Below are positions 1-9,093 of a DNA stretch of 64,000 nucleotides, one piece after another. The translations under genes were made by a program, and so were the position numbers. The notes under the pieces were generated by a model that was given only the letters and a program-made list of their open reading frames with translations, did no database searches and was not told the DNA's origin. Every line of letters begins with the position of its first letter. The stretch's first letter is position 1. Source of the stretch: Bacteroidales bacterium (GTDB lineage Bacteria > Bacteroidota > Bacteroidia > Bacteroidales > 4484-276); the NCBI GenBank assembly GCA_014860585.1, contig JACZJL010000134.1, forward strand, positions 1 through 64,000, written 5' to 3'.

Positions 1-450
1 GGGCGCCGGGAGCAATTAGCGGCACCACGGTAGCCGGCGGCAACGGATATGGCTCCAATGCCAATCAACTTGCTTATCCCTACGATGTTTTTGTGGATGG
101 CAGCGGTAACATTTTCATTGCTGATAGAAACAATCACCGCATCCAGAAATGGGCGCCGGGAGCAACCAGCGGCGCCACGGTTGCCGGCGGCAACGGATCT
201 GGCTCTGCTGCCAATCAACTTGCTTATCCTATTGGCGTTTTTGTGGATGGCGCCGGTACAATTTTCATTGCGGATCAAAGTAATCACCGCATCCAGAAAT
301 GGGCGCCGGGAGCAACAAGCGGCGCCACAGTAGCCGGCGGCAACGGATATGGCTCCAATGCCAATCAATTGTATTCTCCATTTGGTGTTCATGTTGACGG
401 CAGCGGTAACATTTTCATTGCTGATTATAGCAATCACCGCATCCAGAAAT
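1..450 (+). repeat. Three tandem 150-bp NHL-repeat units
   Basis: Three head-to-tail copies begin at 1, 151 and 301, each opening with GGGCGCCGGGAGCAA and closing with ATCCAGAAAT. The period is exactly 150 bp, or 50 codons. The copies are close to identical at the DNA level in the first third and diverge most in the middle. Each encodes one NHL-type beta-propeller blade. The array must extend upstream of the window because the first unit already starts at the edge. Confidence 0.9.
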
Positions 451-2228
451 GGGGCGGTACGTTCATTACCAGCTATACTCCTGTTGTGGGAGGTACGTAC
501 ATTGCTGTGGTAACAACTGCCTCCGGTTGCACTGTCGTCACCAACGAAATCGTTATTACTGAATTTTGCTGCACCAACCCCACCAACGGCGGCGAAATTG
601 CTGAAAGTCAGACCATTTGCTATGGCACTTTGACTGTGCCGTTCACCGGTGCTTCAGTACCTACAGGATACGTAGGCGATCTTGAGTACCAGTGGCAGAT
701 CAGCACAGCAAGCCCAACTTTTGCAGATATTCCGGGAGTTTTTTCCGAAACCTACACACATGTAGGGACAGTAACCCAAACCACCTGGTTCCGCAGGCTG
801 GCAAAGGTAACGTGTGAAACGGACTGGGTGGAATCGAATGTGGTGGAGATTACTGTTGACCCGCTCAGCGAAGGTGGAACAGTGACCAACGCCCAAACCA
901 TCTGCAGCGACGAAACGCCTGCCGATCTTGAACTGACCGGCCACGTTGGCAATGTGCTCAGATGGCAACGTTCTGCAAATGCGGCCTTCACTTCACCGGT
1001 GAATATTTCTGTAACAAGCACAACGCTATCAGGATCAACAATCGGCGCTGTAACTCAGGACACCTGGTTCAGGGCGGAAGTGCAAAGCGGTGTTTGCGAT
1101 CCGGCTTATTCAGATGCAGTGAAGATCACCATTGATACCAATCCACCGTACGCAACCCCAATCAACAACACCGTAGCTCTCAATCCCAGCGGCACTTACA
1201 CACTGGCAGTCAATGATTTGCTCTCTGTTTATGGCGACAACGAAAACAGTGTGGCATCCATCACCATGACTCCATCTACCTTCAACTGCACCAAATTGGG
1301 TCAAACCATCACGGTTGAAGTAAAAGTTGTGGATGAATGTAACAATGAAACGATAGTTTATTCTAACATCACCGTGCAGGAAGGTACCGGCTTACCAGCA
1401 CCCTGGCTCAACGCCAACACCCACGCCAGCGCCAACGGAACAGCCATTTATTCACCCTGCGATGATGAAGGCACTTTTATGCTCACCGCCACCGGCAAGA
1501 GCACGACAACCAAAGATGTTCATCATTTTGTGCATCAGCAGTTGTGTGGAAACGGAACTGTGATTGCCCGCCTCGATGAAGTGCAAAACGGCGGCTGGGC
1601 CGGTGTGATGATGCGTGAAAGCAATGCACACGCTTCCAAAGCCATCCTGTTTAAAACACGACTTTACAATCCTAACGTCATCATCGGCTACCGCACATCA
1701 ACAGGCAGCGCCATGCGCAACCTCAGCCAGGTAGCACAACTTATTCGATGGATGAAAATTCAGCGCAGCGGCAGCAACTTCAAGGTATTCACTTCCTACA
1801 ACGGAACTACCTGGCAGCAGCGCTACAGCGGAACCATCAGCATGAACAGTTGCATCCAGGCCGGTATTTTCACCGAGAGTGTGCTGGCTTCAAGAACTTC
1901 GGTTGCATGGTTCGACAACGTGGAGGTAGTTCCCTTCCTCAAGGCCGGCGACGACTTTGCCGGAGTTGATGTGATTGAAATGGATAAAGAACAAGTTCAG
2001 ATTGATCTCTATCCCAACCCTGCTGATGACCAGGTGACCATCTTCATCGCCGGCAATGAAAGCGAGGTCAGTTACCAGATCAGCGACATGGAAGGAAGAT
2101 TGATCGGACAATCCACCTTCACCGGCAGCGAATTCCTGCTCGATGTCAGCAACTACAAGCCGGGATTGTATGTTATCCGGTTTGAAATTGACGGAGAAAT
2201 ATTCACCAAAAGGCTGGTGGTGATGTAA
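1..2228 (+). CDS. Secreted NHL-repeat protein with T9SS C-terminal sorting domain (5' partial)
   Basis: The frame is open from base 3, so the N-terminus lies outside the window; the GTG at 93 is inside a repeat and is not the start. In order it contains NHL blades of 50 residues (each with an IFIAD-x-x-NHRIQKW core), two Ig-like segments of the kind seen in SprB-like surface proteins (WQxS and TWFRR/TWFRA patterns, roughly 580-1130), a concanavalin-like DUF1349-type domain (about 1395-1935, with GWAGVMMRES), and a terminal T9SS sorting domain starting at LYPNPADD and ending in KRLVVM. This points to a large surface or secreted protein exported by the type IX system, with the propeller probably binding protein or glycan. 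Ligand unknown. A perfect hairpin follows the stop. Confidence 0.85.
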   Translation, partial: APGAISGTTVAGGNGYGSNANQLAYPYDVFVDGSGNIFIADRNNHRIQKWAPGATSGATVAGGNGSGSAANQLAYPIGVFVDGAGTIFIADQSNHRIQKWAPGATSGATVAGGNGYGSNANQLYSPFGVHVDGSGNIFIADYSNHRIQKWGGTFITSYTPVVGGTYIAVVTTASGCTVVTNEIVITEFCCTNPTNGGEIAESQTICYGTLTVPFTGASVPTGYVGDLEYQWQISTASPTFADIPGVFSETYTHVGTVTQTTWFRRLAKVTCETDWVESNVVEITVDPLSEGGTVTNAQTICSDETPADLELTGHVGNVLRWQRSANAAFTSPVNISVTSTTLSGSTIGAVTQDTWFRAEVQSGVCDPAYSDAVKITIDTNPPYATPINNTVALNPSGTYTLAVNDLLSVYGDNENSVASITMTPSTFNCTKLGQTITVEVKVVDECNNETIVYSNITVQEGTGLPAPWLNANTHASANGTAIYSPCDDEGTFMLTATGKSTTTKDVHHFVHQQLCGNGTVIARLDEVQNGGWAGVMMRESNAHASKAILFKTRLYNPNVIIGYRTSTGSAMRNLSQVAQLIRWMKIQRSGSNFKVFTSYNGTTWQQRYSGTISMNSCIQAGIFTESVLASRTSVAWFDNVEVVPFLKAGDDFAGVDVIEMDKEQVQIDLYPNPADDQVTIFIAGNESEVSYQISDMEGRLIGQSTFTGSEFLLDVSNYKPGLYVIRFEIDGEIFTKRLVVM

Positions 2229-2236
2229 ATCTTTTC

Positions 2237-2269
2237 AACCCTGACAGGTTTTAGAAACCTGTCAGGGTT
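2237..2269 (+). terminator. Perfect 15-bp hairpin after the NHL gene
   Basis: AACCCTGACAGGTTT (2237-2251) pairs with AAACCTGTCAGGGTT (2255-2269) around a TAG loop. There is only a short T run on either strand, so it may be a dispersed intergenic palindrome as well as a terminator. A related, imperfect copy lies at 49098-49128. Confidence 0.6.
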
Positions 2270-2287
2270 TAGGTTTACGAAAATCAA

Positions 2288-2295
2288 TATCTTTG
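2288..2295 (+). promoter_or_regulatory. Candidate -7 box (TATCTTTG) for the M1 peptidase
   Basis: TATCTTTG fits the Bacteroidota -7 consensus TAnnTTTG and sits 21 bp before the ATG at 2317. No clear TTTG -33 element is visible at the right distance. The box overlaps the upstream TTG at 2293, which argues against that codon as the start. Confidence 0.45.
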
Positions 2296-2316
2296 CCCAT
2301 CAAATTGCAGCGAAAA

Positions 2317-4719
2317 ATGATTTTGCACCGGATTATCCTTTTTACTTTCCTGTTCGCTATTTACTTACCCATAAAATCACAGGATAAAACGATTACCTAT
2401 CTTTGGGATGCTTCCTACGAATTCAAGGATGTTGAGATAGAAATTCATCATTTAAAAGCCAATTTAAACATTAAACCTTACGACACCCTGGTAAAAGGCG
2501 AAGCTGAGTTTACGTTTACGACTCTGCGCGAACAAATTGATTCGCTTGTTTTTGACGCACGGGAACTACAAATTGACTGGATTAAGATTGATGGCCAGGA
2601 GGCGAAATTTTTTCTCCGAAAAAACAACCTGCTGGTTTATCCTCCTGCCAAACTTGGATGGCAAACCGAACATAAAATTTTATTTAAATACAGTTCAAAA
2701 CCCACTGACGGCCTTTACTTTGTCGGCTGGAACGATCCTCAGCAAATCAAACGGAAGCAAATCTGGGCACACCGGCCCAACCACTGGCTACCCTATGCTG
2801 CAGCAGTTTTAACCGTTGAAATGGCAGTCACAGTGCCTGAAGACCTGAAAGTCTTTTCAAACGGCGTGCGCGTGGATGTTGTGACCAATAAAGACAACAC
2901 TAAAACGTGGTACTACCGGATGAACCGACCACATCCCTTCTTCTCTACATGCCTCGTTATTGGCGATTACAATTACAAAAACCTTAAAACCAAGCGTGGA
3001 TTACCCGTTGAGCTCTGGTATTATCCGGACTGGGAAGACCATTTCGATCATGCGTACAAGTACCAGCTTGAGATGTTTGATTTTTTTGAAAAGGAATTCG
3101 GGTTTGAATATCCCTATGAACTTTACCGCCAGGCGCCGGTGATTGACTATATGTATGGAGCCATGGAAACTACCACTGCTACCGTATTTGGAGATTACCT
3201 GATGGTAGATGGACGGGGATTTCTCGGAAGAAATTATGTGAATGTGAACTCCCACGAGTTGGCCCATCAATGGTTTGGCAATTATATCTCCCACCTCAAG
3301 CATAAGGATGTCTGGTTAACAGAGAGTTTTGCAACCTATTGGGCAAAAAAATTTGAACAGCACATTTTCGGTGAAGATTATTACCAGTGGGAGCGCCACA
3401 AAGAACTGGAGGATACCTACCGGGCTGCACTGTCGAACAATTTCGGGGTGGGGCATGGGCGCGGTGGACGGGAACGCTGGTATCCAAAAGGCTCGCTGGT
3501 GATGGATATGCTCAGGGATGTACTTGGTGAAAATGAGTTTAGGGCCACGATCGGGTATTACCTTGAAAGTTATCCCTACCAGACTGCCGAAACCAGTGAC
3601 TTTTTGCAAGCCATCCGCAAAACAACAGGCCGGTCGCTCGAATGGTTTTTTGAGCAATGGATTTATCGTGGAGGTGAGCCTCAGTATGAAGTAAGTTATG
3701 AGCAGGTGAACAAGATTGTTGGAAGAGAAACCCGCATCAAAGTGGAACAAATGCATCCGACTGATCAGTTGATAGGGCTTTTCAAAATGCCCGTCTGGTT
3801 CGAAGTGTATTACTCCGATTCTACCACAGGTAAAAAAATGCAGTGGATTGAGAAAAAAACCGAAATCGTTTCCATCCCGAATCCAGGTAACAAACAGGTT
3901 GATTTTGTGCTTTTTGATCCCAACCGCAAGGTGTTGAAAAAGGTGAAATTTTCCCGGACATACGATGAACTTATCGCACAAGCCGCCAGAGCAAAAAACA
4001 TGATTGACCGATACGATGCGTTGGTGGCGTTAAGGCCAATCACTGTTGAACAGAAGAAGAAACACCTGCTGAATATCTATGAGCAAGAAACTTTTCACCT
4101 GACCAAAGGCGAAATCATTGCACAGCTTGCCGCTCAAACGGATAGCGATATTGAGCAACTAATTGCCAAAGCCATCAACGATCCGGACGACAAAGTCAGG
4201 CTGGCTGTGCTTCAACAGGTGAAGATCATACCTGAATCCCTGCGCGAAGAATATGAAAAGTTACTCAAAGATAAATCTTACCTAAACACAGAGCTGGCGC
4301 TGGAAAACCTGTGTCACTCTTTCCCTGAAAAATATGGCAAATACCTCGATCAGACCCAGGATGAAACCGGATGGCGAGGGAGAAACATACGCATCAAATG
4401 GCTTGAAATTGCCATTAGCAGGGGTGGTTGGGCTTTCGAACCGGAATTGAAAAATTACACCTCATCCAGCTACGAATTTGAAACCCGGATCAATTCGATG
4501 GAAGCATTGACGCGTCTTAACCTGTTAGACGAAAAAGTGACTTCAAATATGATGGAAGGACTTTTTCACTGGAATTTCAAAATTAGAAATGCTGCAAAGG
4601 AAAGTTTGATTTACTTTTACAGGCAAAATGATTTTCGAAAAATCATACACCAGGCGATGGAGTCTGAACTCTTCTCTAGTGAACAAAAAGCACTGATGAA
4701 AAGTTACTTTGAAAATTAA
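2317..4719 (+). CDS. M1 family zinc aminopeptidase with C-terminal HEAT-like region
   Basis: A secreted metallopeptidase that should release N-terminal residues from peptides in the periplasm or outside the cell. The N-terminus has a signal peptide (MILHRIILFTFLFAIYLP, ending near SQ). The exopeptidase motif is GAMET rather than the usual GAMEN. The zinc site is H313-E314-x-x-H317 with E336 in the WLTES motif. From about residue 560 the sequence is alpha-helical and HEAT-like, as in other bacterial M1 enzymes. The ATG at 2317 is preferred to a TTG at 2293 because the latter lies in a promoter-like box. The gene stands alone between two secreted T9SS proteins. Confidence 0.88.
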   Translation: MILHRIILFTFLFAIYLPIKSQDKTITYLWDASYEFKDVEIEIHHLKANLNIKPYDTLVKGEAEFTFTTLREQIDSLVFDARELQIDWIKIDGQEAKFFLRKNNLLVYPPAKLGWQTEHKILFKYSSKPTDGLYFVGWNDPQQIKRKQIWAHRPNHWLPYAAAVLTVEMAVTVPEDLKVFSNGVRVDVVTNKDNTKTWYYRMNRPHPFFSTCLVIGDYNYKNLKTKRGLPVELWYYPDWEDHFDHAYKYQLEMFDFFEKEFGFEYPYELYRQAPVIDYMYGAMETTTATVFGDYLMVDGRGFLGRNYVNVNSHELAHQWFGNYISHLKHKDVWLTESFATYWAKKFEQHIFGEDYYQWERHKELEDTYRAALSNNFGVGHGRGGRERWYPKGSLVMDMLRDVLGENEFRATIGYYLESYPYQTAETSDFLQAIRKTTGRSLEWFFEQWIYRGGEPQYEVSYEQVNKIVGRETRIKVEQMHPTDQLIGLFKMPVWFEVYYSDSTTGKKMQWIEKKTEIVSIPNPGNKQVDFVLFDPNRKVLKKVKFSRTYDELIAQAARAKNMIDRYDALVALRPITVEQKKKHLLNIYEQETFHLTKGEIIAQLAAQTDSDIEQLIAKAINDPDDKVRLAVLQQVKIIPESLREEYEKLLKDKSYLNTELALENLCHSFPEKYGKYLDQTQDETGWRGRNIRIKWLEIAISRGGWAFEPELKNYTSSSYEFETRINSMEALTRLNLLDEKVTSNMMEGLFHWNFKIRNAAKESLIYFYRQNDFRKIIHQAMESELFSSEQKALMKSYFEN

Positions 4720-4788
4720 GCACTAATCTCAACTTTAGATAATTATCTTAATCTTAACTATTATTCAAATTCTAAACAAACGCTGACC

Positions 4789-6498
4789 ATGAAAACGAGT
4801 TTACTTGTCCTGCTTGCCTCATTTATCATTACTGCAATGAATGCCCAGGTTTATCCTGATAAATATTTCGTTGCTTTTACCGACAAAAACAATTCACCCT
4901 ACTCAATTGAGAACCCTGAAGCCTACCTGTCACCAAGGGCTATCGAGCGTAGAAACAGGTTCAATATTCCAATTGATGTTCACGATCTGCCGGTAAACCC
5001 GCAATACCTTCAGGAGGTTGCAAACATTGGCGTTCAACTCATCAATCCTACGAAATGGATGAATGGGGTTACTATTTATACCACTGATCCTTCAAAAATC
5101 ACCCAGATTGAAGCATTACCTTTTGTTCAGAGTGTTTACAAAGCATCAAAGGCGCCCGCCGTACATCCTAAAACCAGGTTCGACCAGGAGGTCTCCCTTA
5201 ACAAACCCGGTCAGGCTAGCGAACTGATTGAGCCATCAGGCAGCATATTGAAATCTGCAAAAAAGATCCTATCTCTTAATTATGGTCTGGGTTATGACCA
5301 GATTAACCAAATCAATGGAATACCTCTGCACGATGATGGCTTCCAGGGGCAGGGGATGATCATTGCTGTTCTTGATGGAGGATTTTCATCCACTAACCAA
5401 ATGGCGGCATTTGACTCTTTGTATATGAATGGAAGAATCCTTGGTACAAGAGACTTCGTCAGCGGTGGAGAAAATGTTTATCAGGGAAGTGCTCATGGTA
5501 CTGCAGTTCTTTCGACCATGGGGGCCAACTTGCCCGGAGAACTTATCGGAACAGCGCCTCAAGCCAGCTATTATCTGATCAGAACTGAAGACACCGGTTC
5601 GGAATACATCATCGAAGAGTACAACTGGGCTTCCGGCGCCGAGTATGCTGACAGTGTAGGTGCAGACATTATCAATTCCTCCTTGGGTTACATTGATTTT
5701 GATGACCCATCGCAAAACCATCTCTATTCCCACATGGACGGTAACACTGCACCCTCAACTATAGCGGCCGACCGAGCCATTAGCCGGGGGATGATCGCTG
5801 TGAACAGTGCCGGAAATTCGGGAAATTCATCAACATGGCCATGGATTGGTGCACCGGCAGATGGCGACAGCGTTTTTTCCATTGGTGCGGTGGATGTGAA
5901 TGGCAATATCGCAGGATTTAGTTCTATCGGACCAACCTATGACGGAAGGCTGAAACCAAATGTTTCTGCACGCGGTTCATCAACCGTAATTGCTTCAACC
6001 AACGGTGGAACGGCAACTTCAAGCGGAACTTCTTTTTCTTCGCCAATCATTGCCGGAATGACAGCCTGCCTCTGGCAAATTGATCCAACAATCAGGAATA
6101 CACAAATTCTTGAAGCCATTCAGAACACCGGAAACTACGCTTTCAATCCTAATTATCAATACGGTTATGGCATCCCGGACTATAATCAAGCCAGGGCGGT
6201 ACTTACAACAATTAACCAGGGACTTGCAGAAAATCCGGGAGAAATGAGTGTTTTCCCCAATCCTTTTGAGGATAGAATAAATATAGTTTACAATTCTCTG
6301 GATACACAGAAGGTGTTTATCGAGATTTACGACCTGGTAGGTAAAAAAGTGTATTCGCAAGAATCGAAGCCGCTGAAATTCGGACATAATTATTTTGAAG
6401 TATCTAACCTGAGTAGTCTAAGAAAAGGAATTTACATGGTCAGTATTTATGTTGATGAAAAAATGGCTACTCAGAAAATTGTGAAATTGAATGACTAA
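4789..6498 (+). CDS. Subtilisin-like S8 serine peptidase with T9SS sorting domain
   Basis: The protein has 569 residues. A signal peptide (MKTSLLVLLASFIITAMNA) is followed by a propeptide-like region (about 20-130), in which SPRAIERR is typical of Bacteroidota S8 proteins. The catalytic domain has Asp196 (AVLDGGF), His236 (SAHGTAV) and Ser415 (SGTSFSSP). The last 80 residues form a T9SS type A sorting domain (VFPNPFEDRINI ... QKIVKL). It is probably an extracellular protease exported by the same system as the NHL protein. All catalytic residues are present, so it should be active. Substrate unknown. Confidence 0.9.
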   Translation: MKTSLLVLLASFIITAMNAQVYPDKYFVAFTDKNNSPYSIENPEAYLSPRAIERRNRFNIPIDVHDLPVNPQYLQEVANIGVQLINPTKWMNGVTIYTTDPSKITQIEALPFVQSVYKASKAPAVHPKTRFDQEVSLNKPGQASELIEPSGSILKSAKKILSLNYGLGYDQINQINGIPLHDDGFQGQGMIIAVLDGGFSSTNQMAAFDSLYMNGRILGTRDFVSGGENVYQGSAHGTAVLSTMGANLPGELIGTAPQASYYLIRTEDTGSEYIIEEYNWASGAEYADSVGADIINSSLGYIDFDDPSQNHLYSHMDGNTAPSTIAADRAISRGMIAVNSAGNSGNSSTWPWIGAPADGDSVFSIGAVDVNGNIAGFSSIGPTYDGRLKPNVSARGSSTVIASTNGGTATSSGTSFSSPIIAGMTACLWQIDPTIRNTQILEAIQNTGNYAFNPNYQYGYGIPDYNQARAVLTTINQGLAENPGEMSVFPNPFEDRINIVYNSLDTQKVFIEIYDLVGKKVYSQESKPLKFGHNYFEVSNLSSLRKGIYMVSIYVDEKMATQKIVKLND

Positions 6499-6577
6499 AC
6501 CGTCATCATCCAAATTCTTTCGATTTATTAGCTGAAATAGCTAACCTCATTGCCAGGATTAGGGAGTAACGAAAAAC

Positions 6578-6916
6578 TTACATAGTATCGCCATTCCAAC
6601 CCCAAAGATTGCACTGTACATCGGTAAATTCGATGAACATACGGGATTTGGATACACCGGTCTCTTTTTCGAGAAACTCCATTATTTTCATTGTAATATC
6701 ACCTGTTTTTTCCCCGGTTAACCCAATGCTTTTCAATTCAATGTAAAGTGCAGGTTCTTCGTTTGTCGAAAAAATCAATGATGAATTGGGATGAAAAATC
6801 ACCATCACGTACTTTTCGCTCTTGCCAAGAATCAATGCGATTTCTTTTGAAGCTTTTTTTATAAACAATTCCCTGTCTGAAACATCAATATTGGAGACGA
6901 TTTTAAATAATGGCAT
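6578..6916 (-). CDS. MIF-like tautomerase family protein
   Basis: This 112-residue protein aligns end to end with macrophage migration inhibitory factor (tautomerase superfamily). Pro2, which becomes the N-terminal catalytic base after Met removal, is present (MPLFKI). So are Lys32 (GKSEKYV), Ile64 in a SIG motif like that of MIF, and a C-terminal WGWNGDT matching VGWNNST of MIF. The positions equivalent to MIF Tyr95 and Asn97 are Phe94 and Glu96, and the CxxC oxidoreductase motif is absent. A keto-enol tautomerase activity is likely in principle, but the natural substrate is unknown. It has no signal peptide. It is monocistronic, convergent with the S8 peptidase gene. Confidence 0.85.
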   Translation of the reverse strand: MPLFKIVSNIDVSDRELFIKKASKEIALILGKSEKYVMVIFHPNSSLIFSTNEEPALYIELKSIGLTGEKTGDITMKIMEFLEKETGVSKSRMFIEFTDVQCNLWGWNGDTM

Positions 6917-7016
6917 GATGTATAAAATTTGAAATTAATATTCAATGATTTAAATTGCCAACGCCCAGCATCCAACCTCTCAACTCCTCAACGTCCAACT
7001 ATTTCCTGCCGCTTGT

Positions 7017-7451
7017 CTACCTGCATTTTTCAGTCCTGTCACTCATGTTCTCGCGACCAAATTCCTCCGCAGCAATCCAATCTTCACATGACTTGTTACG
7101 ATCACCTAAATAGAACCAACACAAGCCCCGATTGTAATAGGCATCGGCATAGTCATTTTTTATTTCAATTGCTTTTGTAAAATATTCGATAGCAGTTTGA
7201 TAAGCCTTGTAATTTTGATGAATGACACCAATGTAAAACCAGGCCTCCTGGTTTTTCGGATCAAGACGGGCCGCTTTTTCAAAATCCTGCATGGCTTCAT
7301 TCAACTGCATCCGGTAAAGTTTCGCCACACCATTCCTAACCGTTTTTCGGGATTCTATTTCATGATCTGTGCACTGAACAAAAGCAAAAAGCAATATCAA
7401 TCCAATAACCTTTAATATTACCGGAGTTTTTGGTTTATAGTGATTCATCAT
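7017..7451 (-). CDS. Small TPR-repeat lipoprotein
   Basis: A signal peptide ends in a lipobox (FAFVQC, Cys about residue 27). About three tetratricopeptide repeats follow (ALYRMQLNEAMQDFEKAARLDP-like, then EAWFYIGVIHQNYKAYQTAI and ADAYYNRGLCWFYLGD). It is probably a membrane-anchored protein-interaction adaptor in the cell envelope. It is the last gene of the run dapF, acetyltransferase, mltG, and starts 10 bp after the mltG stop, so it is likely co-transcribed with it. Two consecutive ATGs (7451 and 7448) could serve as start. No specific function can be assigned. Confidence 0.75.
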   Translation of the reverse strand: MMNHYKPKTPVILKVIGLILLFAFVQCTDHEIESRKTVRNGVAKLYRMQLNEAMQDFEKAARLDPKNQEAWFYIGVIHQNYKAYQTAIEYFTKAIEIKNDYADAYYNRGLCWFYLGDRNKSCEDWIAAEEFGRENMSDRTEKCR

Positions 7452-7461
7452 TAGAAATTAT

Positions 7462-8520
7462 TTATCTGTTCATCTGATTCAACACCGCCTGGTATTCACG
7501 CGCGTAGATGAGGTGCTGATTGTAATTGGTTGAAAAACGGTGATACCCTGACATATCAGGACTGGCAACAAAAAACATGTAATTGTGCTTTTCAGTGTTG
7601 AGCACAGCATCTATACTCGAAATGGAAGGCATGCAGATTGGCCCTGGCGGCAGACCGACATGAATGTATGTATTATAAGGTGAATCAATTTGCGTATGAA
7701 CTCTCAATACACGGTTGAGTGCGACACCGGTTTGCAGATAAACGGCGTAAACAGTTGTTGGATCGGCTTGCAACTTCCATCCCCTCCGCAGGCGATTGAG
7801 ATACACGCCTGCAATCCTCGCTTTTTCATCGTTTTTGTTGGTTTCCTTTTCTACAATGGAGGCAATGATCGAAACATCTTTCTGGGTCAGGTCGTGTAAT
7901 TCAGCTTTTAACTTTCGCTCAGTGGTCCAGAATTTATTGTACTCGTTGTACATCCGATCAAAAAAGCCCTCAGCTGAGGTGTTCCAGTAAAACTCGTAAG
8001 TGTTGGGAATAAAAATCGCAGGAGCTGACACTATTGTTAACCCAAATTTGGTCAGGTATTTTTCGTCATTAAAGAGTTTCATGATTGAGGCTGAATCTGC
8101 TTCCAGCTGTTTCGAAACCGCTCCAGCCAGTTGGGCAGGGAAGGTGATATTGTTGAAAATCACATTGAGTGGTTTCTGCTTGCCTGACCTAAGCATGTTG
8201 ATGATTTCATCATTACTCATTCCCGGTTTGAATTCATATCTGCCGGGATAAACATGCCGGTGCAGGTTTTTGCGGTTTGCAAGCCACTTAAATGTACTTA
8301 TGTTAATAAGTAACCCTGAATTTTCAACATTGAGCAAAAGGTCGTTGTAAGCAGAACCGGTTTTGACATATAAATAACCAGACTGATTTGCAGGTAAAGC
8401 TACATTGTTGCCAAATAAAGTCTTGTAAAAAATGTAGCCGGCTAATGCAACAGCCAGTATAACAATGGAAGCTATTGTAACCGTGATCCAAAGAAGCAGT
8501 TTTGTTCTTTTCCTTTTCAT
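7462..8520 (-). CDS. mltG: Endolytic murein transglycosylase MltG (YceG-like)
   Basis: This is an inner-membrane lytic transglycosylase that cuts nascent peptidoglycan strands and so limits glycan chain length. The 352 residues begin with one membrane anchor (LLLWITVTIASIVILAVALAGYIF). A LysM-like region comes next, then the YceG catalytic domain with the conserved glutamate in ASIVEKETN, RIAGVYLNRL, LQADPTTVYA and SPYNTYIHVGLPPGPI. It lies 11 bp after the acetyltransferase gene, in the dapF operon, which fits joint control with meso-diaminopimelate supply for the cell wall. Confidence 0.93.
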   Translation of the reverse strand: MKRKRTKLLLWITVTIASIVILAVALAGYIFYKTLFGNNVALPANQSGYLYVKTGSAYNDLLLNVENSGLLINISTFKWLANRKNLHRHVYPGRYEFKPGMSNDEIINMLRSGKQKPLNVIFNNITFPAQLAGAVSKQLEADSASIMKLFNDEKYLTKFGLTIVSAPAIFIPNTYEFYWNTSAEGFFDRMYNEYNKFWTTERKLKAELHDLTQKDVSIIASIVEKETNKNDEKARIAGVYLNRLRRGWKLQADPTTVYAVYLQTGVALNRVLRVHTQIDSPYNTYIHVGLPPGPICMPSISSIDAVLNTEKHNYMFFVASPDMSGYHRFSTNYNQHLIYAREYQAVLNQMNR

Positions 8521-8531
8521 TGCCAGGAAAC

Positions 8532-9050
8532 TTACGATTTGATCAATTGATACATATTTTCATCAGTCCAATGGTTGTTTATGAGCAACCAGTTTTTCCT
8601 GGTTCCGATCAGTTCAAACCCTTTTTTTGTAAAAAGTTGAATACTTTCGCTGTTGTCAGGTGTAATATTGCAAAAAACCTGATTTACCATTAATGTATTA
8701 AAACAGTAGTCAATCAGCAGGTTCAGCGCTTCGGAGGCTTTTCCTTTATTTCTTTCACTTTCAAGTATAAAAATCCCAATTCCGACCCTTCTGTGCATGG
8801 GTTCAAAATCAAATAGATCTGCAGTGCCGATTGTCTGCCCGCTGAATGAATCATCAATCATAAACCTGAGTTGTCTTGTATTGAAAATATCAAGGTGTGA
8901 GTTGAGAACGTATTGTTCGAGAACAAACCTGGAAAGTGGTGCAATAGTATTGCTGATATGCCAGATCCTCTGATCATTCTCCCATTCATACAACAGATCA
9001 ACATCTGAAGGTTCCAGCGCACGAAGTTTAATTTTTTGTCCTGCTTTCAT
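8532..9050 (-). CDS. GNAT family N-acetyltransferase (RimJ/RimL-like)
   Basis: The protein has 172 residues if started at the ATG at 9050. An upstream alternative start would overlap dapF and adds residues unlike the family, so it was rejected. It begins with the typical KIKLRALEPSDVDLLYEWEND stretch of RimJ/RimL/SpeG-like enzymes and has the acetyl-CoA binding pattern around GIGIFILESERNKGKASEAL. A late N-x-x-S-I-x-L-F-x-K-x-GF motif closes the fold. Substrate (a protein N-terminus or a small amine) cannot be told. It sits between dapF and mltG. Confidence 0.8.
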   Translation of the reverse strand: MKAGQKIKLRALEPSDVDLLYEWENDQRIWHISNTIAPLSRFVLEQYVLNSHLDIFNTRQLRFMIDDSFSGQTIGTADLFDFEPMHRRVGIGIFILESERNKGKASEALNLLIDYCFNTLMVNQVFCNITPDNSESIQLFTKKGFELIGTRKNWLLINNHWTDENMYQLIKS

Positions 9051-9093
9051 AAAGCTAAAATGGTTACGAACGAATCTTGCAGATTGTAATGTT

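Noticed and set aside
93-2228. Reading the NHL gene as starting at the GTG at 93
   Set aside because: The frame is open to the window edge and the codon lies within a repeat unit, so it is part of a longer gene.
3316-3981. Open frame of 221 codons antisense to the M1 peptidase
   Set aside because: It lies wholly within a well-supported gene and shows no domain or signal.
6528-6544. TTAGCT-GAAAT-AGCTAA hairpin after the S8 peptidase
   Set aside because: Six weak pairs and no T run.
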